The position numbers were made by a program, and so were the translations under genes. This document shows, piece by piece, positions 22,471-33,676 of a stretch of DNA of 64,000 bases (position 1 is its first letter; each line of letters opens with the position of its first letter). Under the pieces are notes generated by a model. The model searched no databases, was not told the DNA's origin, and saw only the letters and a program-made list of their open reading frames with translations. Source of the stretch: Branchiostoma lanceolatum (Eukaryota; Chordata; Leptocardii; Amphioxiformes; Branchiostomatidae); contig NC_089725.1 of assembly GCF_035083965.1 (NCBI RefSeq), positions 29,211,925 to 29,275,924 of the forward strand, given 5' to 3'.

Positions 22471-25400
22471 TCATACTGAATGATCTTGTTGTCTCTCAAA
22501 CAACACAACGAGTTCTATATGCCTGGTGTGAGGGAACATGTCTATGGGAACAGCTCGCACTGGTACAAACGGAGCTCCCTGCACTTTGTCTGTGGTTGGA
22601 CCGCATAGCCTGGAAATGTAACAAAAGAAATCAATATAAACATGAAATTGAAGATGTAATACCTTATTGAAATATTGTGAATTTCTGGCTAATTCTGTCT
22701 ATTTCTTTTCCTACATATGCAATATTGGATCTCGGCCATACCAACCTTCTCATCCTAGGGGACCAACTTTGAACCCAGGCAAAGCTAAATATCCCATCTT
22801 GCCAATCTCTGGTTACACCATCTTCTACCTCACATCCTCTCACTGTACAATATTCAAATAACTGCAAACACACAGACCAAAAAATACCTCCATTTTTACT
22901 GAAACTGGAAGGGTTGAACATCATCTACCTTTTCATTTCTGTCTTCTCAAACAAGGATGGTTCACTAAGTGTGAAAGTGCTTTCCAGTGAAGCCATGTTG
23001 ATTATAGTGTGAACATGACACAGATAACCTAAGATTAAGTTAAAAGACCTTCCCACAACATGTGCTGTATAGGGTAGCACACAAATACATCTCCATTTCT
23101 ACAGCCCTTGGGCCACACAGTTGTGCAATCACTACAGCAGGGGGCTAGTGCACTTGTAGTGGTCTGTGTTCAACTACCATACTCTTTCCCAAAGCTAAGT
23201 GTTGAACTGGGGATCAAACCTGTGACATACTGCATGCTAGGCATACACTCTACCAACAAGGCCATTACAGAAGTACAGATGAGTTCATTTTACTTTACTT
23301 ACTCTATAAAGTTCCTCATGGTTTCTCCGCGAGGTTTGCAGGACACGTACACCAGTCTGTTCAGGGAGGGGCAGTTCCTTATTGCACCGGTTACTTTGGG
23401 GTCTACATGGTCGGGAGACAAATGTACATTAAAAAACTACATATGATATGTAGACATGTAATTCAGTCCCGATAAGGACTGCAACTTTGTTTGAACAATC
23501 AAAAATGATAAGAAACTCAAGTACCTAGCTTTGGTTAGGGAAGTCCTTTCGGATGGGATATGAACCCGTTTTTGAGGAGCCACACCTTAAGCATGAACCC
23601 TCTACATTTATCGATAAAAGTAGGGGTCCTTCCCAGTGTGAGTGGATCAAACCTTACAGTCTGGTCTTATGCAGCTTGTATGTACTGTACAAAAACTAGA
23701 GTATTACACCTTAAAGGCAGTTTGCTGGTTTTGAAAAACAAACTAACAAACAAATAAACAAACAGAGACTTACTGAGGCCCTTCCTGGCCGGGTCCACCA
23801 CAGCCACCACCTCGGGGGTGTTCTGGAGCTCTGGCACCAGGCGGGGCAGGACGGTCTCCGCCTTTCCACAGAGGAACTCTGCATTATCTACAGCTGAAGG
23901 GGACAGAAAAAACAACCAGGTACTTTAATCATCATCATCATCTGTCAATCAAAGTGTAGAATTTTAACCCACATACTTTTAACACAACATACTCCAGCAA
24001 TGACTATCTCTGCCTTTCCACAGATGTACTCTGCATTATCTAAATCTGAGGGGGACAGAAACAACATTCTGAGACTTTCATCATCATCATCTGTTGACCA
24101 AAGTCCGGACTGAGTGCAGATTTCATACCACATACTGTCAGCACAACATACTTCTGCAGTGTCCACAGGAAAGTGTGAATGCTAAACAATCAAGAAACAG
24201 AATTATGAGTTTGTATTTAATGTTATCACTTTACCTCACTAACTGATTTCCTCTCAATGTATATACAAACAGAAACGCAGGAGTTTTGAAGATAGTTTAC
24301 AGTATGAAAAGATGACTATAGGATGCTCTCTTTGCTTGAGACTTTATGAACTTTACAATTGAAGTCACCTACCATTTAATACAGCATTAACATTAGCATC
24401 CTCCACTGCCTGAGAGGCTACCTCAACTCCTATCACCTTTTTTACAGAGTTGGCCAGGACTATTCCTATTGTACCTGAAGGGAAGAACATACATGTACAT
24501 TTGTAGAAGTGTATGTATACAGCAATGAAAAAACAGGCTGAAACTTTCTAATGCTGTCAGTTGCAGGTATGTAAGAGAGATTTGTCTTCATATGACTGAT
24601 CACAGCTGTATCTTTGAACCAGTCCAAGGGGCTTTAAGTTTTGCATAGCTAGTGAACTGCCCTTTGATAAAACACATCAGATTTCTACAGCAAGTACAAG
24701 CTGCATGAGGTTTGATACACTCACACTAAGATGGGCTCCCTACTCTAATTAATTAGTGTGGTTAGTTCTTTAAGTTTAATGTACTCGTCTCAAATACGGA
24801 ACCTCCGGCTTTAATTCTCATCCAAGAAGATGTCTCTAACCAGAACTAGGTACACATTTTCAAATGAGTGAAGTGAGGAAATAAGTTTTAAGTGCCTTTC
24901 CCAATGGCATTGCATTGGGGTCTGCTTGGGATTGTCAAAATTAAGTCCCTGCAAAAATAACTGAATTTACATCATCACCTGTCCCGCAGCATATATCCAG
25001 CAGCGTTGCGTCTGCCGTGACCCCGCTGGTGTCTGCTATAGTCTGGTACAGCACCTCGGCGCCCAGGGTGTTCGTCTGGAAGAACGCCTCAGGGGAGATC
25101 CTGAACTGCCGCCCCAGGCACGTCTCGTAGATGTATGGCTCGCCGTGGAGCAGCTGGAAGGGAGCCTCAAGGTGGCTGGACCTCGTCTTCTCACTGGACA
25201 CATATAATAGGGTGAATGTCATGACTACACCACTAGCAACTGCAGGACAGAGTTAGGTGGAGGAGGATGGTGGATAGGTTATCCATGGTGCCCTAATGAT
25301 GCACAAAGAGGTCAAGGAATAGGTGAGGCGAGGTGAGCAACTGCTATCAAATATCTTTAGTACCAAAGGTTCTTTTCTTTTCTGGAGGCCCCATCTTTGA

Positions 25401-28400
25401 GAAGGGCCACACTTGGAGCACGTTTAGGGTCACAACACATTCAAAAGAGCTGGGGTCCATCCTAGTGTGAGTGGATCAAACCTTACAGTCCTTTCTTACA
25501 AAACTGCAAAACTGATGTGTAATGCCTAAAGGAAGTTTAACGACAAACATACCTTGCTTGGAAGTACAGTGAGGTGATGTTGCAGACCTTCCCGGGTCCG
25601 TGGATGAAGAACTCCACAAGTTTGCTCTTCTCAACATCCATGTCTTCCTGCAGGAAATGACAGACAGTTCTTCATGTCAACTGCTGTTGCATAATTATGC
25701 AGCACCAGTATTTGACAATATTGGTCTGGCGGATATGCTGATAGCCTATATGATACATAGTATATCTAATTCTTTGATTCTCTGACATTTTCAACAAGGA
25801 ATTTATCGAGGGGACAACACAAAAACAAAGGTCTGGGAGAAAAACCTGAATCTGATAATAGCCTCCTTTGCAGACTTTCAATGCTAGGTTGTTCAGTGAC
25901 AATCCCATGTTTGAGGAGAGCCACACCTCGAGCACATTCAAGAACCCACCACACTTATGGAAAAGAGTAGGGGTCCATGCCTGTGCCAGTGGATCAAACC
26001 TTACAGTCCTAACACAACTTTATATTTAGCACAAAAAACTGGTGTTACACTGGTGGCAGTTTACCAGTTATATAAAACAAACAAACGAGCAAACAAGCAA
26101 ACAGACAAACAAACAAACATATCTTGTTCCTCACCTGTGAGAGCTGACCAGGGAAGAACGTGATGATGACCATCTTGTCCCCGGCCATGTTGGTCCTGAT
26201 GGTGATCTCCCTCCAGTGTCCTCCCTCATGGAACAGGATGCAGGCGGGCAGGGGGGAGGACCGGATGTACTGCTGATACAGCTGGGACATAGGAACAGAG
26301 GACACTCACTCACTATCTGGCTTATCTGCTCTTGTTCCCTGTTACAGGATTAGACTTTTAGGAAAGGATGCTTTGTGACCCTTCCAATCCCGGAGACAAA
26401 AATCAGTACGAAAGATCAAATGTATGGCTATGCTGATTTATTCATTTAGGGGATTGCAGAAACAAACACAGACAGACAGATAGACAGACAGACAGACACA
26501 CACACACACAAACACAGAGACATGCCCAAAGCAGTCTACATTATCTCAGTCTGTTTAAGATTCATCCAAAAAAAAGAAGAGAAAAGAAACAGTTGTAGGC
26601 CTTACAAGCAAACAGAGCTAGCTATTCTCTTTGGGATAGATCTACTCATCAATTATAAATAGTTTGATTAAAGTCATACAGAAAAAATTCTGTCCTTTAC
26701 ACTTCTTATCACCATGATCACTACTTTGCTCTGAAATATGACAGCCGTTTAGTTTTTGTGTCTGTTATATAAGAATATTACTACTTGTTACTTACCCTGG
26801 CCACCTGTAGATGTGCCTCAGGCATGTTGATGCACCTGTCTGCCGGGACACAGATGATGTTATATCCTGGGGGACGGGAAGGTTGGAGCAAGTTAGACAG
26901 CATAGTTTCTACAGGACAAACTGATTGTAATGTCTTTAATAGTTTTAGACTGACAGATACTTTCAGTGGGTACAAAAGCTAGGGGGGAGGGGCTGCAAGG
27001 GTGGTCCCGACAAATTCAGCAGAATAACCTACAAATTACAAACTGAAGCAGCAAGGAATCTTGCAGCCCTGTGTGCAACTAGGCACTACAAGGGTCTGAA
27101 CGATATTTCATACATACGTCTCCCTCTGCCTGCAAACAGCCCCACAGTCTTCTCATTCCCGTCCAGACCCTTGTTAATGGAGAAGCTGGACTTGTTTCTG
27201 TAACCTTCTGTGATGGGCTGAACCAGGAAACATTCACAGGATATAAAAGTCATTAGACTTAAAAAAATTTCCAAATGGAAACTATGCTGTCCCAGTGTGC
27301 TCAACAAAGGATGATTGCAATGGTTACAGCTCACATAGATGAAGTCAAAACTGCTTAAGAAGACCATTCAGGGGACCGATTGACAGGTGGTCACAATGGA
27401 AATAATCATCAAAGGGACTACCAAAAAGAAGTCACAAGGTAGTCCTCATGTAGAGGTGGCCACTTGTAAAAGTTTGACACCATTGACAGACTCACAGAAG
27501 GTTTGGTAGCCTCCAGTGGGCAGCACATGCCGCCGTTCCGCTCAGCTTGCCTCAGGACGGGTGAATCTGGAGGACAGACTGCCGACAGCTTCCTGGCCAA
27601 GATCTTCAGCGCATGGGCTGCTTCATGATACTTCCACTGGGATGTCACAAATACAATAATTTCAGAACTTAAAAATGGGGTAGCCATAGTATGTTATAAA
27701 TTCCACACACTTACAAGTTACAACCCAATAAATGGGAATCATGCAGCTGCAGATTTCTTACTGAGGGATGACTGCAGTGAGAAAGATGTCGGTTAGCTGA
27801 GAAATGAATCTTCTCTTCTTCATACTGCATACCGGTAAGCCAGTTACTGACACCTGTATCATGATAGCCTGATCTCTACGGTCTCTACGATTCGGCTTAG
27901 GGGTGTTTTACCTACTCTCCAAGCAGATCTACACGGTGCACCGAAAATCGTATATGCTAGCCAGAGAAGCCAGATAAGCTCCAGTCTGCACCATAGGCTT
28001 ATCTGGCTGACTGGAGCTTCTCTGGCTAGCATATACGATTTTCGGTGCACCGTGTAGATCTGCTTGGAGATTATGTTTTACTGGGCCCAGTCTCCTTTAT
28101 TGAGCAGTTTCTGTCAGCCTGTCTACTTAGCTGCCATATAGAGTTTTGCTACCACTGTAGCGGCTAATTAAGCCAAGGCCGTAAACTACTAGTAACCCCC
28201 AAGCAGGCTAATCTGTCTGGGTGGGCAGGAACCACTCCCAGCGCCTTAGAGATACCGGGTAGCTCCCGACGGTATGGTTTCCAGGCTAATATCATGACAG
28301 ATAATCTTTTCAACATATGTAGTTGGTGAATGGAACTCCCTGCCTGTTGAAACTCCCACAGGTTAAGCTGTTTAGAGTAAGACAGGGAGCCAGCCATACC

Positions 28401-29469
28401 CCCTCCCAGTGATGCCCCAATAGGGTGGTTGGGAGTAACACATTGAGATTGGGAATATGGGCATGCGTAGATGGATCCATGAAAGGGCTTATATTGATAA
28501 TGTTGAAACAAAGTAAACATGTACCTTTAATTGTGACTCATATGGCATTCTTGATCGCCACAGTGGTATGACTTGCTTGAGTAATCTGGGAGTTCAGACA
28601 AGAAAAATAAAATCTCAATCCTCAATCTTAAAAAAGAGTTTCTATCCTGGCCAAATCTTCAAAAAGCATGAATCATCTGACAATAGTGACATAACAAAGA
28701 AAACTAATATTACCTGTCTTGACTGCTTTCTTCATCTTCCCAATAATTTTTCGCAACATTCCGTGGCTCTCTGGAATTCAAAGAGCTTTCTAGCTTCCTG
28801 AAACTATAGCAAAGGTAGGGAATCAATATCAAAATGTAATGTATAATTCAACCTCCTTGATTAAACTTCATTAACTTATACATGAACTCTTTGTGGTTGT
28901 GGCTAGTAGTGGCTGTAGTAGTAGTTAGTAGTAGTAGTGGCAATTGACTAATGTGTACATAAAAAAGTCAAAACTGCCCAAGAAGACCACCAGAGAAAAT
29001 CTGGTCTATGTGGACAGGTGGTCAATAAAGACAAGATTTATGCTTGTGTCAATGGAGAAAATCTGTTGAGGGACCACCAAAAAGTCGTCACTTAGGCCAG
29101 GTGGTCCATATGCAGAGGTTTCTACTGGTTTGACTGTGCCCTCTTCTGAATGACCTGTAACAAACACATGCCAGGACAAGATGTTTTCAAGGCTTAAAAT
29201 TAAACTTGCAAGCCAGCAAAAGCCATCTGACTCTAAATATCTATTTTGCAGAAGCACATACCCCCCTCCCCCAACAACAGATGTCAGGCAGTGCTGCTAA
29301 GTGCACAGTACCTTGCAATAGACCGGGCATTCACAAATCTTGCTGTTAAACGTATTCTTAGCGTTGAATGCTGGAAGAAGAGACATTTTCCTACTGGCCA
29401 GTTTAAGCCAGATAAGTCGGTCGTAACTCGTGAAGCACAGGCGAAAAATTTTCTACAGGGGGCCGCCAT
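22471..29469 (-). CDS. TRMT2B: tRNA (uracil-5)-methyltransferase, TRMT2B-like (508 aa)
   Basis: Predicted S-adenosylmethionine-dependent enzyme making 5-methyluridine at tRNA position 54 (and rRNA) in mitochondria. Thirteen exons in transcript order: 29469-29312, 28797-28714, 28585-28525, 27636-27496, 27217-27118, 26866-26796, 26281-26135, 25647-25553, 25193-24979, 24474-24373, 23887-23774, 23402-23303, 22609-22471. Every phase agrees; 508 aa against about 504 in human TRMT2B. The Arg-rich, acid-poor start (MAAPCRKFFACASR) suits mitochondrial import. Family blocks: QVIPLWRSRMPYESQLK, ITEGYRNKSSFSINKG, FHEGGHWREITIRTN, FRISPEAFFQTNTLGAEVLY, SAM motif LLDICCGTGTIG, DPARKGL, catalytic-Cys block LVYVSCKPRGET, and PVRAVPIDMFPHTRHIEL. 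These fit TRMT2B better than TRMT2A. Exon 11 has a partial tandem duplicate (23990-24060). Introns carry an M1 hairpin and several SINE-like repeats. Confidence 0.93.
23215..23275 (-). repeat. tRNA-derived SINE-like sequence
   Basis: Complement contains TGTTGGTAGAGTG (box A-like) and CAGGTTTGATCCCC (box B-like), 40 bp apart. No convincing cloverleaf. In the last TRMT2B intron. Confidence 0.5.
23570..23675 (+). repeat. Dispersed repeat (GTGAGTGG-TCAAACC family)
   Basis: GAGGAGCCACACCTTAAGCA, ATCGATAAAAGTAGGGGTCC and GTGTGAGTGGATCAAACC in order, as at 25385-25495 and 25905-26010. Intronic in TRMT2B. Confidence 0.6.
23990..24060 (-). pseudogene. Partial duplicate of TRMT2B exon 11
   Basis: The complement repeats the first part of exon 11 (ATAATGCAGAGTACATCTGT, versus ATAATGCAGAGTTCCTCTGT), including its AG acceptor context and about 100 bp of upstream intron. 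Offset is about 144 bp, and a fainter third trace lies near 24130-24170. The coding similarity stops after about 16 codons with no donor, so it looks like a decayed tandem copy. Confidence 0.65.
25385..25495 (+). repeat. Dispersed repeat (GTGAGTGG-TCAAACC family)
   Basis: GGGCCACACTTGGAGCACGT then TGGGGTCCATCCTAGTGTGA and GTGGATCAAACCTTACAGTC. TRMT2B intron. Confidence 0.6.
25905..26120 (+). repeat. Dispersed repeat (GTGAGTGG-TCAAACC family) with (CAAA)n tail
   Basis: Fullest copy: GAGGAGAGCCACACCTCGAG, AAGAACCCACCACACTTATG, AGTAGGGGTCCATGCC, GTGGATCAAACCTTACAGTC, then an A-rich CAAA repeat. The order and A-rich tail suggest a SINE in plus orientation inside TRMT2B. Confidence 0.6.
27913..28073. 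mobile_element. M1 hairpin MITE (copy b) with 9-bp duplication
   Basis: TACTCTCCAAGCAGATCT and the complement of TAATCTCCAAGCAGATCT. Flanks TGTTTTACC (27904-27912) and TGTTTTACT (28074-28082) match at 8 of 9. Arms pair almost throughout (ACACGGTGCACCGAAAATCG opposite its complement). In TRMT2B intron 3. Confidence 0.8.
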
Positions 29470-30141
29470 CTTTGTTGTTGTGGAATATCCCATTCGAATA
29501 TGGGGGTGTTACAATCTAACTTCGTCCAAGGAGGTTGAACCTCCTGGGCTGTACAAAGGACTGTACTGCTACCACTTTTTAAAATGCCAAAGAATGGAAA
29601 CAGTAACATTATCCGGTTTGATAAATTTTTCTCTGGCATAAATCATGACATTCCATACACCATTGATGTAGAAAAATTGCTGGCAAGTGGTTCCAAAGTT
29701 GCCAACTTTACAATAGAAAGCTTTCCATGACAGCAGTACAAATTTGGTTTCTAATAATCGCCATGATACAACAGAAAAAAAAGAAAGATATAGTACTAAT
29801 ATTTTGTCTGAACTGCGGTGTGAGCTTTTGTTTTCTGCAATGACTGATAATCATCATCTATATACTGGCTTTGCATGGCAGCTGAAACCAACTCACTAGA
29901 TATCGTTGCTACATGTACTGTGTTGTTAAGAAACATCACAGGCAAACAGACAAGAACAGGCAGCTGGGGTAGATTCCCTCATCTGCGCAGTCTGAATACC
30001 TCACCAGGTCTTTCAGCCAATCAAATCACAGTGCCGACCTTTGATTTATCAACTTGTCATCTCTTGTAACTTCGTTTTCATTCATTCGTTGATAGGTAGG
30101 CAAGGTTTTTGATGAGTTGATGAGTGCATCTGGACAATCAA

Positions 30142-30276
30142 TCAATCGTTTGCAGGCATCAGTGTCTGATGCATGGCGGCTGCAGACAGGCATAGGGCTG
30201 GCCAGGCTGGTCTGCTCTCGGCATAGACCCTCCAGTCGATTCTGGTGATCCCCAGCCCCTGGAGCGTGTTGAAGAT
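30142..30276 (-). other. Open exon-like segment, unknown
   Basis: Complement has an acceptor (CTTACCAG) followed by 44 open codons (starting IFNTLQGLGITRIDWRVYAE, ending MHQTLMPAND) and a stop. It is GC-richer than its surroundings. On the plus strand the same block is bounded by TTTGCAG and GTAAGC. It could be a last exon, an exon of a gene on either strand, or a structured RNA. No family recognised. Confidence 0.25.
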
Positions 30277-31107
30277 CTGGTAAGCTTTAGTATATTAGGC
30301 TCTCTTGTCCTTTGTGTGGTAAAACATAGTCAACAAAATTCAGGAAAGTAGAAAGTTTTATTTAGTAGTCTGTAGCTCACTTAGTGACTTTGTGCAAAAA
30401 GATAATACAGTTGTTAATCATGTGCCTGCCCTAAGGAATCTGACAGGAACCATACCCTCTACTCTATGAAAATAATTCCATGTCTATTTTTGAGAATATA
30501 TAAAATGAACTAAGTTTTTGTGTAACATTAGACATAAGATATATGTACAAGTGAAGACTCTCACTGCCTATATACATGCAGTTGTATGAAACTTGAAATC
30601 TGACCTTGACGGTAGATTAAAAAATACATAGGATCTATTTTACCTAGATCTATGATGAATAAAGTTCCAAGTGAGATCCTGGAAACGACTTTGAACCTTT
30701 GTTTATTCATGATAAGCTCAAATCGGCACGCAGGCCACTTTTCATTGAGGTCATGAGGGAAGATACAATATAACAGAGATACACATTCATTTGAGTCTAA
30801 TAACTTTGAGTGCCTTTGTGGATGCAGTCCTGAAATCTGACTACCGGTAGTCTGATTTTATGATTAACATGGATGAGGAAATTTTATATAATCAGGAGAA
30901 TTGGTATTTCCTCAGTTTGTTTCTCTGTTTCAGACAAGGAAAATAAAATCTCAATCTTCAGTCTTTAAAAATTCCGATCATCTCAACTATGAAAACACCA
31001 CTGGTATCAAATAGTAATACATGTAAATGCTTCTTTGGGACCAAAAAAATTACAAGTGCCTTTCTACAGTCTTTGCTGGGCAGTCCATTGTACATTCAGC
31101 AATTACT

Positions 31108-32802
31108 TCAGTTCAGTATGGTAACACAGGCATGGGCATACAGACCTGTGGCCATGGATCCCACACAACTGAGTGACTGGGTTTTGGGATCAAGGCACAA
31201 GACTTCTTTGTTTACCTTGTCTTTGTCACAGCCTCCAAAGATATAAACCTTCCCACCAAACACAGTCATTCCACAAAAGCGTGGAATACCAGTTGCTACC
31301 ACGCTCCAGAGACCGTCATCTTTGCTAGGTGTAAAACAGAAAATCCGTGAACGTAGCCTAGCATAAATGCTGCCATTGAAAACTGAAGCTGTCACAAAAG
31401 CTGCTGTTATGGGCATGTCTTGTAGTGAGTGCCACTGGGTGTCTCCTGGGCTGAAGGAGTACACTGTTGATGTTGACTTGTCTTCAGCATTGCGTCCGCC
31501 CATCACATATATCCTGCTGTCCAACACTGCGACAGCATGCTCGTACCTTGGCTGTGGAAGAGGTACACCAGCGGTCCACTTGTTCTGGCTTCCGTCATAG
31601 ACCTCAACAGAAGAAAGTGCAGATCCATTGATCAGCCCACCGATTGCATACACTTTTCCATGTAGCACTGCCAGCTTGTTATAGTGCCGCTCTGAGTTCA
31701 TCGAAGCAAGAGTGGAGCAAGAGAGCAGTTTTGGTTTGTACAAGAACACGTCTTTGCCAATAGACATGATGATCTCACTGGTACCTAGAACAGCTGCTGG
31801 AAATACTGTCTGAGCAAGCTGGTCCATCCTGGACAAGTAAATCCAACTTGTACTTGTCGGCTCAGGCTCGGCACAGTAGGTCATTTGGATGAATTGGGAG
31901 AAATCATCAGGATTAACTGTACTGCCTTGTCTCTTTATCCCTCCCATAACCACGACTGCCTCCCTCAGACCACTGACACGGCGGGGACGGGTGCGGGGTG
32001 ACCTGACCTCTCCTGGAAACAGCTGGTGCTTAAGAGTTTCTTTCACAATATCCTGGCCAGATGTGCAGAATGATCTATTGCTTAGTACATTCTCCACGAA
32101 GTACACCTTGTCCATGAAGGGGAACCTGACCAGTTCCATCAGCTCTCTCATCTCCTCCTTCCTCTGCTCGTTGTCATGGTCAATCCAAGCCATCACCGCT
32201 GAGTACACAGTTTCTTCAGAGGCATTGAGATCGTCTGATGAGATGAGTGTGATGAGCTGGTCCTTAGTCAAGGAGAGGAACTCAGGTGTTTTGCTGACTG
32301 CTGCAAACTCCTTCAAGGCACACAATCTTGCTTTCTTCTCCAGGTCTGGGCAGGACAGCATGTTGCCCACCTGCATCATCTGCAGACAGTCTTTAGCACT
32401 CAGGTTGTTGGATATGAAGGTCACGCATGCATCATACACAGGTAGGATCTGGAAGAAGTTGGCCCCTTCCAGCAGTTCTACAGCATTGCTTTCTGTGATG
32501 GTGACTTTTGACGTGTAGGCGTAGTCAACAAGAAGCTGCAATGTGTCAGGGCTGACTCCATGGATGTCTACTTTTTGCTGCCTGCTCTCGAGATGCCCAG
32601 AACAGAACATTGCATGAAAGTATTCACTGCAAACAGCCAAAATGTTTCTATGGCATGGGATCTCTTTTCCCGAGATGCAAAGGGTAACATCAACCAGTAG
32701 CTTGTTGGAACGCAGTTCCTGCAAGCCCTGCAAGAGGGAGCCTAGATGTGGATTGTGGCAGAAGTTGAATGATGGCTGTGATCTCTGTACTGCAGCCATC
32801 AT
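31108..32802 (-). CDS. BTB-BACK-Kelch protein, KLHL-like (564 aa)
   Basis: Likely substrate adaptor of a Cullin-3 ubiquitin ligase. The coding region is one uninterrupted exon. BTB domain about residues 22-125 (LLVDVTLCISGKEIPCHRNI, then HAMFCSGHLES). BACK domain about 130-235 (LSAKDCLQMMQVGNMLSCPD, SEETVYSAVMAWIDHD). Kelch repeats about 275-560 with Gly-Gly pairs (AIGGLINGS, VMGGRNAEDKS, IFGGCDKDK). An AG acceptor (TTGTTTTGCAG) ends 9 bp before the start codon, so a 5'UTR intron is likely; it holds an M1 MITE. The start has two consecutive ATG codons; the upstream one is used here. Which KLHL subfamily is not decided. Confidence 0.9.
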   Translation of the reverse strand: MMAAVQRSQPSFNFCHNPHLGSLLQGLQELRSNKLLVDVTLCISGKEIPCHRNILAVCSEYFHAMFCSGHLESRQQKVDIHGVSPDTLQLLVDYAYTSKVTITESNAVELLEGANFFQILPVYDACVTFISNNLSAKDCLQMMQVGNMLSCPDLEKKARLCALKEFAAVSKTPEFLSLTKDQLITLISSDDLNASEETVYSAVMAWIDHDNEQRKEEMRELMELVRFPFMDKVYFVENVLSNRSFCTSGQDIVKETLKHQLFPGEVRSPRTRPRRVSGLREAVVVMGGIKRQGSTVNPDDFSQFIQMTYCAEPEPTSTSWIYLSRMDQLAQTVFPAAVLGTSEIIMSIGKDVFLYKPKLLSCSTLASMNSERHYNKLAVLHGKVYAIGGLINGSALSSVEVYDGSQNKWTAGVPLPQPRYEHAVAVLDSRIYVMGGRNAEDKSTSTVYSFSPGDTQWHSLQDMPITAAFVTASVFNGSIYARLRSRIFCFTPSKDDGLWSVVATGIPRFCGMTVFGGKVYIFGGCDKDKVNKEVLCLDPKTQSLSCVGSMATGLYAHACVTILN

Positions 32803-32842
32803 GCGCTAATCCTGCAAAACAACAAACAGGGTAGTGAGTACC

Positions 32843-32973
32843 TAGTCTCCAACCAGACCCAATGGATTGCAAAGACCGTATCCAACTGGAAGAAGGAGCT
32901 TGTAATGCAAAACGTACTTCCTCTGCCAGTTTGATACGGTCTTTATGCAACCTATAGATCTGCTTGGAGATTA
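32843..32973. mobile_element. M1 hairpin MITE (copy c), perfect 9-bp duplication
   Basis: TAGTCTCCAACCAGA and the complement of TAATCTCCAAGCAGATCT, flanked on both sides by GTGAGTACC (32834-32842 and 32974-32982). Arm GACCGTATCCAACTGG is matched by CCAGTTTGATACGGTC. Lies 40 bp upstream of the KLHL-like start codon, inside the presumed 5'UTR intron. Confidence 0.85.
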
Positions 32974-33281
32974 GTGAGTACCCACAACAAGGAATTATTA
33001 ATAAATTATGTCTCAGGACACTATTGACATCTTCTCTAGGATAGAATCACAGGATATAAACACCTGTGTCTTAAAAAACACGTAAGTACTTACTAAGTTA
33101 CTAGTACTTTGATATCCTCTTCATCACTAGGCCATTTATTTTATGCTTTAAAAACATTTTTAACCTCTTTGCTATAATTAGTGTAAAGAGCAAATAGGCT
33201 TACCGAGAATGCTTAAAGATAAAATCATTGGTAGGGCTGTAGTGAAATAATTGGTATGACACACCAGAAATAGTTGGCGGA

Positions 33282-33676
33282 TAGAGCTGTGTTCCGGTAG
33301 TGTACCTATACAGCTGGACCGGTACTGGACCGGTACTAATCAGGTCAAGCCTGACTCAGGGAATGGTCACTTTGACAGATAAAATTACTATGAAATTACC
33401 GTGGCAATGCACTAAAGCCACATCTATACTATACTCCAGCACATGAAATACATTTGCTAGGCTGGAGCCAAGTTTTCATCTATGTTATCATAAAAATAAT
33501 ACCTAGCACAATTAGATATTATGTTGTTACCAGTTCAAACATGCTTTTGTCCCTATTGAAAATCTAACATTTTCTGAACAAGTAGTTTAGGTACAGGTTC
33601 AGGTCCGGACCTGTACCTAAGCCTGTGTACCTGTACCTTTACCTGTACCTAAGATTTGTTTAGGTACACAGCTCTA
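33282..33676. mobile_element. Non-autonomous hAT-type element
   Basis: 395 bp with tips TAGAGCTGTG and complement, and an exact 8-bp duplication TTGGCGGA at 33274-33281 and 33677-33684. The 8-bp duplication and a tip fitting YARNG are hAT hallmarks. Next to the ends are clusters of GTACCTGTACC-like words (CTGGACCGGTACTGGACCGG on the left, CCTGTACCTTTACCTGTACC on the right), which could be subterminal transposase sites. No transposase frame. Confidence 0.85.

Noticed and set aside
22664-22924. Minus-strand 86-aa frame as the TRMT2B C-terminus
   Set aside because: The true last exon is at 22609-22471, where phase and family motif (VPIDMFPHTRHIE) fit.
28164-28520. 118-aa minus-strand frame as a gene
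   Set aside because: It lies within TRMT2B intron 3 and shows no domain or codon pattern; flanking splice phases exclude it.
31889-32518. 209-aa plus-strand frame
   Set aside because: It is the antisense shadow of the intronless KLHL-like gene.
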